Positions 25,152 to 32,640 of a stretch of 64,000 nucleotides of DNA are shown here, in pieces. Under the pieces are notes generated by a model. That model ran no database searches and had not been told where the DNA came from. It saw nothing but the letters and a program-made list of their open reading frames with translations. The stretch is from Allocoprococcus sp004560705 (GTDB lineage: Bacteria; Bacillota; Clostridia; Lachnospirales; Lachnospiraceae): contig NZ_JBQHTK010000003.1 in the NCBI RefSeq assembly GCF_052065755.1, positions 124,001 through 188,000 on the forward strand, read 5' to 3'. The position numbers and the translations under genes are program-made. Position 1 is the first letter of the stretch. The number at the start of each line of letters is the position of its first letter.

Positions 25152-26705
25152 TTACCGGATCCCTCGTTCCATACTCTCTTCCGCCTCGTCCATCTGCTTC
25201 AGAATCTCCTGGTGCCGTTCATCGAACAGCAGTCCCTTATTGTATTTATAATACAATCCGCAGTCATTCTCTTTCAGGAACCAGATGCTGTAGTAATTAG
25301 TATTCAGCTCCGTCACGAATACGACCATCTCCTGACTCTCTCCGAATGCTTTTTCCAGGAATTCAAACGCATGCTCCAGCATTTCCATCGTATGGTCGAC
25401 CATTTCCTCCCGCTTTTCGGTCTCATCTGCAAAAAGCTCCCGGATCTGTTCAAACGCTTCATTGCCGGCCAGATGCTCTTCTTTGGCATAATTCCAGTAG
25501 CCTTCCAGTGTATCTACCACTTTTGCCATGCACCGCTCCCCGTCCCGGTCAAGCTTCTCAGCCTTTTTCTGATCTTCGAATTCCTTTTTCGCCCGAAAAT
25601 AGATCGTCTTGATGATTCCTCCGCTTGCATAGAGTTCTTCTGACATTCCTTCTTTCTCCACTTCACGGATCAAAGCACGATATTTCTTCAGCCATTCATA
25701 CAGGGCAGATACATAGCGATCCATTTCATAGGTGTCTTTAAAAGCGCCCGCCAATCTTCCGGAAAGAAGGTTCACCACACTCAGCTTCTCATCAAACGCG
25801 GCAACTTTCAGCTTCTCCAGCGTATCCTCTCCATAGGTGCCTTCCAGAATCTTTTCAATTCCGTAATCCTTCCGGTATTTCGCGTAGAGTTCCAGATAAT
25901 TTGCGAAATCTTTTGCAATCTTCCAGTGCTGGATATATTGATGCACAACTTCCCGGTCCACCCTTTTTCCCAGTCTTTCATACACCTGGATCAGCCGGGA
26001 GAGATCCTCCCACCCTCTGGCGGTCGCGAACATTCTTCCGTCCACCGTCGTCTCCATCCGGTAGAAATTCTCCCGCCTTGCATCCAGATAGGCGATGACC
26101 GCCGGATGAACGCCCACCTGATAGGCGTATTCTTTCCAGACGTCAAAATTCTCTTCCACATCGATTTTCTTGATACGGTCCAGGGTCACCACATCAAATT
26201 CACGTACCGATTTATTATACTCAGGCGGGTTGCCCGCCGCAACGATGATCCATCCCTCCGGGACTTTCTGATTTCCGAATGTCTTGCACTGCAGGAACTG
26301 CAGCATCGTTGGCGCTAGGGTCTCAGAGACACAGTTGATCTCATCAATGAAAAGAATTCCCTCTTTGTGTCCGGTAACTTCCATTTTGTCATACACCGAC
26401 GCGATGATCTCGCTCATCGTATACTCCGTCACCGAATATTCTTTCCCTCCGTACTGTTTTTTCTGAATAAACGGCAGCCCCACTGCGCTCTGGCGGGTAT
26501 GATGGGTGATCGTATACGCCACCAGGCCGATCCCGCACTCTCTTGCCACCTGCTCCATGATCTGTGTCTTTCCGATTCCCGGAGGCCCCATCAGAAGGAT
26601 CGGCCGCTGATGAATAGCGGGGATCATGTATTTTCCACATTCATCCTTTACTAAATACGCTTCGATCGCGTCCTTGATTTCCTGTTTTGCTCGCTTAATG
26701 TCCAT
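25152..26705 (-). CDS. MoxR-type AAA+ ATPase
   Basis: 517 residues from the ATG at 26703-26705 (MDIKRAKQE), which overlaps the stop of the VWA gene by 11 bases; the longer TTG-started frame is rejected. Walker A GPPGIGKT near residue 42, Walker B ILFIDEIN near 120, sensor-1-like IVAAGNPPEYN. MoxR/RavA-like AAA+ proteins remodel protein complexes together with a VWA partner, here the adjacent gene. The C-terminal 250 residues are helical and charged with no recognised domain, longer than in RavA-like proteins. Cytoplasmic. Substrate unknown. Confidence 0.85.
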   Translation of the reverse strand: MDIKRAKQEIKDAIEAYLVKDECGKYMIPAIHQRPILLMGPPGIGKTQIMEQVARECGIGLVAYTITHHTRQSAVGLPFIQKKQYGGKEYSVTEYTMSEIIASVYDKMEVTGHKEGILFIDEINCVSETLAPTMLQFLQCKTFGNQKVPEGWIIVAAGNPPEYNKSVREFDVVTLDRIKKIDVEENFDVWKEYAYQVGVHPAVIAYLDARRENFYRMETTVDGRMFATARGWEDLSRLIQVYERLGKRVDREVVHQYIQHWKIAKDFANYLELYAKYRKDYGIEKILEGTYGEDTLEKLKVAAFDEKLSVVNLLSGRLAGAFKDTYEMDRYVSALYEWLKKYRALIREVEKEGMSEELYASGGIIKTIYFRAKKEFEDQKKAEKLDRDGERCMAKVVDTLEGYWNYAKEEHLAGNEAFEQIRELFADETEKREEMVDHTMEMLEHAFEFLEKAFGESQEMVVFVTELNTNYYSIWFLKENDCGLYYKYNKGLLFDERHQEILKQMDEAEESMERGIR

Positions 26706-28020
26706 AGTTTTCCAATTCGTCCTCCTCAATCGTAAGCTTCATCGCCCACGGCGGAACCTCCACCTCAGGGCCTTCCCTTTCCATAAACACAAATGCAGTC
26801 TCATAGGGCGGCATCTGTTTCGGAAAGATACCCTGCCCGTCTGTAAAATAAATCACACCCTTCAGCCTAGCAAACTGATGATTTTCTATCATACGGTTGA
26901 TATACTCAAATGCCGGCCTGAAATCCGTACCGCCTTCTCCGACCAGGTCCAGATGCTCCATGTACTCCCGCAGTTCCTCTTTATTCGTGATCTTCTGATC
27001 CGTCTGCACCTGCTCATCACACTGGAGAATATGGATATTGACTTTCCGGAAGAAGCTGTCGTTCTCACTTAAGATTCCATACGTCTCCTCCAGAAATTTT
27101 TTCACCAGTTCTCCGGAACAGGACATGGACGTATCGATCACGATCACAAAATCCTCGATCTTACTGACTTCTTTCCACTCCTGCGGCTCAATCAGCGGCA
27201 TATTTCCGTACAATCGCAGCCCATAGCTGTAAAATCCATAATCAAAGGAATCCTCATCAATGGTCATCTCTTCCTTCAGCACGGCAAATTTTCTGAGAAA
27301 TTTCCGGTAATCATACCGCTCCTTGTTCTCCACCCGGATCTGTTCCAGAAAATGGCCCGTTCCACCGGCAGTCTCCTGCGAAAATGTTTCCATCTCCGTC
27401 TGCATCTGTTCACTGATATCTTTCCATCTCTGATTCAGCTCACTATTTCTGTTCTTCTCCTCATCCTCAGCCCAGTATTTATGATCATCAACGGTAAATT
27501 CCGCCTGAAGACGAAGCATCTCTCTCTCTGAAAGCTCCCATCGCATCAGACTTCCGTAAACCTTCTCCGCCGTCAGCACCTTCATCTCACCTTGCATCTT
27601 CCGGTAGGTTTCCTGCCTGAGCCATGACTTGGCACGCCGGATATTCCGTGTGTTCCACCCGTCAATGATGGATTCCGTCACGATGTCACAAGCCAGATTC
27701 CACCACAGCTTCTCCCTGCCCTTCCGCGTAATCATATGACGGAAAATGCAGTGCATCACGGCATGCAGATAAGCCCGGTTTACATCCAGCCTGTTTTTCC
27801 GGTAGAGTCCTCCGAGCTCTCCCGGATGAAAATACAGATTCCACCCGTCTGTGGCAACAAGCGATACCGAAAAATCCTGTACATACGCCAGGGAAGACAA
27901 TGCCACATCCAGGAATCGCATCTGCAGATACAGTTCATTTCTTGAAAGCGCCAGGATCCGGCGGCCGATCTGCTCCAGCTGGTCTTCCTGCTTCGTATTC
28001 TCTTCCAAATTGAGTTCCAT
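26695..28020 (-). CDS. Metallopeptidase-like/VWA protein (DUF2201 type)
   Basis: 441 residues. The N-terminal half has HAVMHCIFRH near residue 85, matching the putative metallopeptidase domain of DUF2201 proteins. The C-terminal half is a VWA fold with an intact MIDAS: DTSMSCSGE, the threonine in GEGGTDFRPAF, and FTDGQG. Next to and overlapping a MoxR ATPase gene, the classic MoxR-VWA pairing seen in metal-chelatase-like and RavA-ViaA systems. No signal peptide or membrane helix, so the pair probably acts in the cytoplasm. Confidence 0.85.
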   Translation of the reverse strand: MELNLEENTKQEDQLEQIGRRILALSRNELYLQMRFLDVALSSLAYVQDFSVSLVATDGWNLYFHPGELGGLYRKNRLDVNRAYLHAVMHCIFRHMITRKGREKLWWNLACDIVTESIIDGWNTRNIRRAKSWLRQETYRKMQGEMKVLTAEKVYGSLMRWELSEREMLRLQAEFTVDDHKYWAEDEEKNRNSELNQRWKDISEQMQTEMETFSQETAGGTGHFLEQIRVENKERYDYRKFLRKFAVLKEEMTIDEDSFDYGFYSYGLRLYGNMPLIEPQEWKEVSKIEDFVIVIDTSMSCSGELVKKFLEETYGILSENDSFFRKVNIHILQCDEQVQTDQKITNKEELREYMEHLDLVGEGGTDFRPAFEYINRMIENHQFARLKGVIYFTDGQGIFPKQMPPYETAFVFMEREGPEVEVPPWAMKLTIEEDELENYGH

Positions 28021-28047
28021 ATTCTTCCGCTTCTTTCCTTCTGCATT

Positions 28048-29046
28048 CTATAGAACGAATTTCTTCTTTCTTACCGGAAATCTCCGGTGTCTCTCATCCA
28101 TCAGGATACTTAAGACTTCCGTCTGTCCGGTCCGGGATGCCAGATCAATCGCCCGCTCCAGCACATCCCTTTCAAAATACTCCATCCGACAGATAAATTC
28201 CACGATCTCCACCGGTGAACCGAGCGCATAATTCTCATGATCGTCAAGTTTTTTCAGACAATCCTTTATCAGATTCGTCAGATGTTCCCGGATATAAGTT
28301 TCATACCGCCTGCGTGCGGCATCCTCAAGTTTCACCGGATACATCAGTCTTGCAAGTGCGACCTGGACCGTAACCGCCTCATCATCCCGCACACCGGAAA
28401 GTGCGAACATTCTGTCGTATTTCAGGTAATCCAGCTCCCGGCGGTAGAAACATTCCCTGTATTCTCCACCCGAGCCGTAATAATGAGTCTCCACGATCCT
28501 TGCAGGCGTATTCTCCACAGCGTCCATGTAATGTTCCGGAAAAATGATCTTCGTGAACCGTTCTTCTTTTCCTTTTCCATAAACCAGAGTCGCCACGATC
28601 TCATAGCGGATCTCTGTCAGAATTTCCTTCAGACAGGACCGCTCTCCCTCATAAAAATCAATTTGAACATTCGACAGACGGCATCCGGTGAACACACCGC
28701 TTCCCATCCTCACGATCTCGTCTGTTCCGTGAAAGACTTTCATATTCATGCAGCCGTAAAATGCATAATTACCGATCACCTTCACCGTAGGTGGAAGATG
28801 GATCTCCAGAAGATTGGCTCCGCATCTGAGCGGCAGATCCTGCATCTGGAATTCTTCCGCTCTGCTGTCCTCTTCAAAGAACTCCACATCTTCATCTTCC
28901 ACCTGTTTGTGATTGGAAAATGCATAGGATGCAATGGAATTTATTCTATATTTTCCAACATTTTCCGGAACTTTGACAACCTCCGATTCGCTCCACACAC
29001 GAACCAGCTCCGCTCCGTCTTCTTTTCTTCTGAATGCAATTCTCAT
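28048..29046 (-). CDS. Leucine-rich-repeat (LRR_5/BspA-like) protein
   Basis: 332 residues. Residues 30-125 carry BspA-like LRR_5 units: VGKYRINSIASYAFSNHKQV, then IHLPPTVKVIGNYAFYGCMN and RMGSGVFTGCRLSNVQI. The rest is helical with no recognised domain, ending in an ankyrin-like stretch (AIDLASRTGQTEVLSILMDE). Unlike typical BspA proteins there is no signal peptide or sorting signal, so it should be cytoplasmic. Lies 27 bases upstream of the VWA gene; probably a target-recognition or scaffold part of that system. Confidence 0.75.
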   Translation of the reverse strand: MRIAFRRKEDGAELVRVWSESEVVKVPENVGKYRINSIASYAFSNHKQVEDEDVEFFEEDSRAEEFQMQDLPLRCGANLLEIHLPPTVKVIGNYAFYGCMNMKVFHGTDEIVRMGSGVFTGCRLSNVQIDFYEGERSCLKEILTEIRYEIVATLVYGKGKEERFTKIIFPEHYMDAVENTPARIVETHYYGSGGEYRECFYRRELDYLKYDRMFALSGVRDDEAVTVQVALARLMYPVKLEDAARRRYETYIREHLTNLIKDCLKKLDDHENYALGSPVEIVEFICRMEYFERDVLERAIDLASRTGQTEVLSILMDERHRRFPVRKKKFVL

Positions 29047-29082
29047 GTCGTCTGTCTCTCTCTTTCAGGTTACAATTGCACC

Positions 29083-29913
29083 TTATTTTTCTTTGCCCAC
29101 ATTCCGTGTCTCATACTTCAGATCACGCACCAGATAAGGCTGTCCATTTTCCTCAACCTCCATCTTCCAGAGCTTTTTTTCTTCTTCCAGCAGGACTTTG
29201 CCATATTTCTTATATAAATAGGTGGTCTCATGATAGTTGGCACCGCATTCGATCATGCACCAGCCCTCCTCCATCTCACAGAGGATCCATGAACACTCTT
29301 TCTTCGTTTTAAATATGAAATTCTTTGTAATCTGGAAATTCCTGCCCCATTCATAATGAACGATCTTGTCTCCCAGCCTGTATGCAGCCTCACTGAAACT
29401 GTAAAGCTCATGCGCCTCATGGAGCAAATGCTCCGGCCGCGGATTCAAACGGATCCGGCTTGCCGCATTAAAATTCTCATCCAACTGCAATGCACAGTTT
29501 AAGAACGGGGTAAATAAATACTGGGTCGCCTCATTGTACGGCATCGCCACGCATTCAATCTTACCGTCCATTTCATAATAGATCAGATATCTGCAGTCCA
29601 ACACATACCGCAGTTCCCGCACAGCCAGGATATCCCTGCATGGAATACATATCTCCTTTACCTCTCCGTCTTTCTGCGGAAAAAGAAGCATAATCTGTCC
29701 GTCAAATCTTGCCGCCAGATATTCAAAGGCTCCCCGCTCATATCCCTTGGCCGGTACCCATACCATCGCCTCCAGTGGCATTCCTTGTTCTTTCCACTTG
29801 GAAAGGTGCGGCAGATAGCACTCCCGCACCTCGTCCCATTCCCATATTCTTTTCGGCCACTCCTGAAGTGTTGCGCCGAAATCCACTACATTTCCGTTTC
29901 TCCCTTTTTTCAT
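29083..29913 (-). CDS. Unrecognised protein, first gene of the AAA+/VWA cassette
   Basis: 276 residues from the ATG at 29911-29913 (MKKGRNGN), six bases after AAGGTGG. No known domain, no signal peptide, no membrane helix. Rich in Tyr, Trp, Glu and Cys, with a beta-rich middle (CRYLIYYEMDGKIECVAMPY) and a late region HETTYLYKKYGKVLLEEEKK. It lies 37 bases upstream of the LRR gene and directly behind the operon promoter, so it belongs to the system, perhaps as an adaptor or effector; I give no function. Confidence 0.7.
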   Translation of the reverse strand: MKKGRNGNVVDFGATLQEWPKRIWEWDEVRECYLPHLSKWKEQGMPLEAMVWVPAKGYERGAFEYLAARFDGQIMLLFPQKDGEVKEICIPCRDILAVRELRYVLDCRYLIYYEMDGKIECVAMPYNEATQYLFTPFLNCALQLDENFNAASRIRLNPRPEHLLHEAHELYSFSEAAYRLGDKIVHYEWGRNFQITKNFIFKTKKECSWILCEMEEGWCMIECGANYHETTYLYKKYGKVLLEEEKKLWKMEVEENGQPYLVRDLKYETRNVGKEK

Positions 29914-29995
29914 TCTGATCCACCTTCCACCGTATTCTGACAGACTTCGCCATCTGACGCTCTGTCCTGCCGAACCCAATTAAACACATATAACT

Positions 29996-30024
29996 ATTAT
30001 ATACGTTCTCCTTATTCTTGTAAA
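29996..30024 (-). promoter_or_regulatory. Sigma-A promoter of the AAA+/VWA cassette
   Basis: Minus strand TTTACA (30019-30024), 17-base spacer, TATAAT (29996-30001). Perfect -10. It leaves a leader of about 75 bases. The divergent rrf2 promoter starts only 26 bases away, so the Rrf2 protein could influence both. Confidence 0.82.
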
Positions 30025-30049
30025 TACAGTTGCAATATGCTTTTTTCAT

Positions 30050-30078
30050 TTGAATACCTAGTAAATACGTGGTATTAT
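30050..30078 (+). promoter_or_regulatory. Sigma-A promoter of the rrf2 gene
   Basis: TTGAAT (30050-30055), 17-base spacer, TATTAT (30073-30078). The spacer and -10 are covered by the dyad at 30054-30075. Confidence 0.75.
30054..30075. promoter_or_regulatory. Dyad operator for the Rrf2 regulator
   Basis: ATACC-TA-GTA-AA-TAC-GT-GGTAT: a 22-base palindrome with eight of ten informative pairs arranged as two nested arms (ATACC/GGTAT and GTA/TAC). Length, AT-rich centre and place on the promoter fit Rrf2-family operators, so autoregulation is likely. Confidence 0.7.
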
Positions 30079-30172
30079 GTTAATATATAGGATGCCATGA
30101 TTCCCATGATTTTTCCCGTATAGAACGGGTTATCTGGAGCACGACATCAGAAATAAAGACGAGGTGAACACT

Positions 30173-30610
30173 ATGAAAATCTCAACCAAAGGACGCTATG
30201 CACTCCGGCTTCTCCTTGATCTGGCACAGCACCGGAACTGCGGATTTGTTGCATTAAAAGATATTGCCAAACGTCAGGATATCTCCAAAAAATATCTGGA
30301 ACAGATCGTTCCCATGCTGAACCGTGCCGGATTTCTGCTCACCGGCCGCGGTTATCAGGGGGGATATGAGCTGGCGAAAGAACCTTCTTCCATCACTGTG
30401 GGAGACATTCTTCGCGTCACCGAAGGCAGCCTGGCACCGATCTCCTGTCTCGAACAGGAACCGAATATGTGCCCGCGCTGCGGCGAATGTCTCACCCTTC
30501 CGATGTGGCAGGGACTTTACAAAACGGTCAACGAATATCTGGACAGCGTAACGCTGCAGGATATTCTGGATCAACAGACGACCCTCTATGGCAATGATTA
30601 CGTCATATAA
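30173..30610 (+). CDS. Rrf2-family regulator with a cysteine cluster (IscR-like)
   Basis: 145 residues from the ATG at 30173 (MKISTKGRYALRLLLDLA), with GAGGTG upstream. Winged helix with LKDIAKRQDISKKYLEQIVP and GYQGGYELAKEPSSITVGDILR. A Cys-rich stretch C-x7-C-x2-C-x2-C (CLEQEPNMCPRCGEC) near residues 95-110 is where IscR binds [2Fe-2S]; spacing differs from E. coli IscR (C-x5-C-x5-H). CymR-type members lack it. No iscS/iscU neighbours. Iron-sulfur sensing is an inference. Convergent with leuCD, whose product is a 4Fe-4S enzyme. Confidence 0.9.
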   Translation: MKISTKGRYALRLLLDLAQHRNCGFVALKDIAKRQDISKKYLEQIVPMLNRAGFLLTGRGYQGGYELAKEPSSITVGDILRVTEGSLAPISCLEQEPNMCPRCGECLTLPMWQGLYKTVNEYLDSVTLQDILDQQTTLYGNDYVI

Positions 30611-30616
30611 AGTAAG

Positions 30617-30640
30617 AAAAAGGTCCATCGGGACCTTTTT
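30617..30640. terminator. Bidirectional terminator between rrf2 and leuD
   Basis: AAAAAGGTCC, loop ATCG, GGACCTTTTT: perfect 10-pair stem with A and T runs on the two sides, four bases from the leuD stop. Serves both convergent genes. Confidence 0.92.
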
Positions 30641-30643
30641 CAA

Positions 30644-31138
30644 TTACTGATTCTTTTTTGCATTTGTATAATTCACAAGTCCGCCTGCCGCGATCAGCTT
30701 CTGCATAAATTCCGGGAACGGCTGTCCCTGGAACTCGGTTCCTTTCGTACGGTTATAGATCTTGCCGGAGTCAAAATCCACTTCCACTTCATCGCCTGCC
30801 TCAATGTTTCTTGCCGCTTCCGGGCACTCAATGATCGGAAGCCCGATATTGATCGCATTGCGGTAGAAAATCCTCGCAAAGGTCTCTGCGATCACACAGC
30901 TTACCCCTGCCGTCTTCAGGCAAAGCGGTGCATGCTCTCTCGAAGAGCCACATCCAAAATTCTTATTTGCCACGATCAGATCGCCCGGCTGTACTCTCTC
31001 CACAAAAGTCGGATCAATATCTACCATCGCATGCGTCGCAAGCTCTTTCGCGTCATAAGAATTCAGATATCTCGCCGGAATGATTACATCCGTATCTACA
31101 TTATCACCATATTTAAATACATGTCCTTTTGCATTCAT
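30644..31138 (-). CDS. leuD: 3-isopropylmalate dehydratase small subunit
   Basis: Small subunit (swivel domain) of the leucine-pathway aconitase-type isomerase. 164 residues, the short form found in Clostridia and archaea. Motifs NKNFGCGSSREHAPLCLK and AETFARIFYRNAINIGLP. Its ATG shares a base with the leuC stop (TAATG). A homoaconitase-like or methylmalate role (HacB, LeuD paralogues) cannot be excluded because leuA and leuB are not next to it. Confidence 0.92.
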   Translation of the reverse strand: MNAKGHVFKYGDNVDTDVIIPARYLNSYDAKELATHAMVDIDPTFVERVQPGDLIVANKNFGCGSSREHAPLCLKTAGVSCVIAETFARIFYRNAINIGLPIIECPEAARNIEAGDEVEVDFDSGKIYNRTKGTEFQGQPFPEFMQKLIAAGGLVNYTNAKKNQ

Positions 31139-32412
31139 TATTTGTCACCTACTTTCTCCGGATTTGCAATATAACCAGCAATCGCACTTGCCGCTGCCAC
31201 TTCCGGTGATGCCAGATAAATCAGAGAATCCACATGTCCCATACGTCCGACAAAGTTTCTGTTCGTAGTTGAAACACATTTTTCCCCTGCAGCCATAACT
31301 CCCATATGGCCTCCCATACAAGGACCGCAGCTCGGTGTGTTCACAGCGCAACCAGCATCAATAAAGATGTCGATCAGTCCTTCCTTGATACACTGCTTAT
31401 AAACCGCCTGTGTAGCCGGAACTACCATCACGCGCACATCCGGATGAACAGTATGTCCTTTCAGGATCGCAGCAGCTTTTCTCATATCGGAAATTCTTCC
31501 GTTAGTGCAGGATCCAATCACTACCTGGTTGATCACGATCGGTTCCATCGCTTCGATCTCATCGATGGTCTTCGCATTGCCCGGAAGATGCGGGAACGCA
31601 ACCGTCGGACGAACTTCAGAAAGATCCACCTCAACAACTTCATCATATTCGGCATCCTCATCCGGTGCATAAATCTTGTATTCTTTATCTGTATGCTCTT
31701 TCAAATAAGCTTCTGTCTGTTCATCAACCATAAAGATTCCGTTCTTTGCGCCGGCCTCAATCGCCATATTTGCCATCGTAAAACGGTCATCCATTGTCAG
31801 GTACTTCAGGCCGTCACCCATGAATTCCATGGATTTATAAAGTGCTCCGTCCACCCCGATTCTGCCGATGATATGAAGGATCACATCTTTACCGGTCACA
31901 TACGGTCCCGGTTTGCCGGTCAGCTCAAACTTAATCGCTGACGGAACTTTGAACCAGAGTTCTCCGGTCGCCATACCGGTTGAAATATCTGTAGTTCCCA
32001 CACCCGTTGAAAATGCTCCGAGTGCTCCGTATGTACAGGTGTGTGAATCTGCTCCGATAATACACTCACCGGCAGCAACGATACCATATTCCGGAAGAAT
32101 CGCATGTTCCACACCACATTTCCCCTGTACCAGATACCATTTCAGTCCCTGCTCCTTTGCGAAATCCTGAATCGCTTTGGAGTTCTCTGCTGACTTGATA
32201 TCCTTATTCGGTGTAAAGTGATCCGGTACCAGAACCACCTTGTCTTTGTCAAATACTTTATCTGCCATCTGCCTGAAAATCGGCAGCGCCATAGGGCCTG
32301 TGATATCATTCGCCATCACGACATCCAGCTTTGCTTCAATGAGCTGTCCCGCCACAACCAAATCCAGTCCTGCATGGTCCGCAAGAATCTTCTGCGTCAT
32401 CGTCATTCCCAT
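31138..32412 (-). CDS. leuC: 3-isopropylmalate dehydratase large subunit
   Basis: Catalytic 4Fe-4S subunit. 424 residues, the HacA-type LeuC2 class. Cluster cysteines are in VIGSCTNGRISD and NTPSCGPCMGG; other family motifs are GADSHTCTYGALGAFSTGVG and NRNFVGRMG. AGGAGGAATATAATC precedes the ATG. Pairs with leuD to form the dehydratase. Upstream is a strongly folded intergenic element; no T-box motif was found there. Confidence 0.93.
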   Translation of the reverse strand: MGMTMTQKILADHAGLDLVVAGQLIEAKLDVVMANDITGPMALPIFRQMADKVFDKDKVVLVPDHFTPNKDIKSAENSKAIQDFAKEQGLKWYLVQGKCGVEHAILPEYGIVAAGECIIGADSHTCTYGALGAFSTGVGTTDISTGMATGELWFKVPSAIKFELTGKPGPYVTGKDVILHIIGRIGVDGALYKSMEFMGDGLKYLTMDDRFTMANMAIEAGAKNGIFMVDEQTEAYLKEHTDKEYKIYAPDEDAEYDEVVEVDLSEVRPTVAFPHLPGNAKTIDEIEAMEPIVINQVVIGSCTNGRISDMRKAAAILKGHTVHPDVRVMVVPATQAVYKQCIKEGLIDIFIDAGCAVNTPSCGPCMGGHMGVMAAGEKCVSTTNRNFVGRMGHVDSLIYLASPEVAAASAIAGYIANPEKVGDK

Positions 32413-32452
32413 GATTATATTCCTCCTTTGATCATTTATTAAGTTGATTCTT

Positions 32453-32614
32453 CAAGTACGCCTCGGCGTACTTGCTGCGAGGTGCGCGTCATGCTTTGCA
32501 TGACACAATACATCTGCGCACCTCTGCAATCCGCCGGAGGCTTAATCTTGGAAGAAGATTTGACTCCCACCAAGACTAGCTTACCGCAACTCGCCACCTA
32601 TGGAGGTGGGAGTC
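32453..32614. repeat. Multi-hairpin intergenic element upstream of leuC
   Basis: Three strong stems in 162 bases with no ORF. A: CAAGTACGCC/GGCGTACTTG (32453-32474). B: GAGGTGCGC (32479-32487)/GCGCACCTC (32516-32524), enclosing GTCATGC-ttt-GCATGAC. C: GACTCCCACC (32562-32571)/GGTGGGAGTC (32605-32614); its right arm can instead pair locally as CCACCT-atgg-AGGTGG. Higher GC than the flanks. Resembles the folded ends of IS200/IS605 (TnpB-type) elements, but no transposase is present. A structured leader RNA of leuCD or a miniature mobile repeat are the alternatives. Confidence 0.6.
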
Positions 32615-32640
32615 TCATCTTTATTTCAAGATGAAATTAC

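Noticed and set aside
32413..32640. T-box riboswitch upstream of leuC
   Set aside because: I searched for the TGGxACCGCG core on both strands and found none; the stems there do not form a T-box layout.
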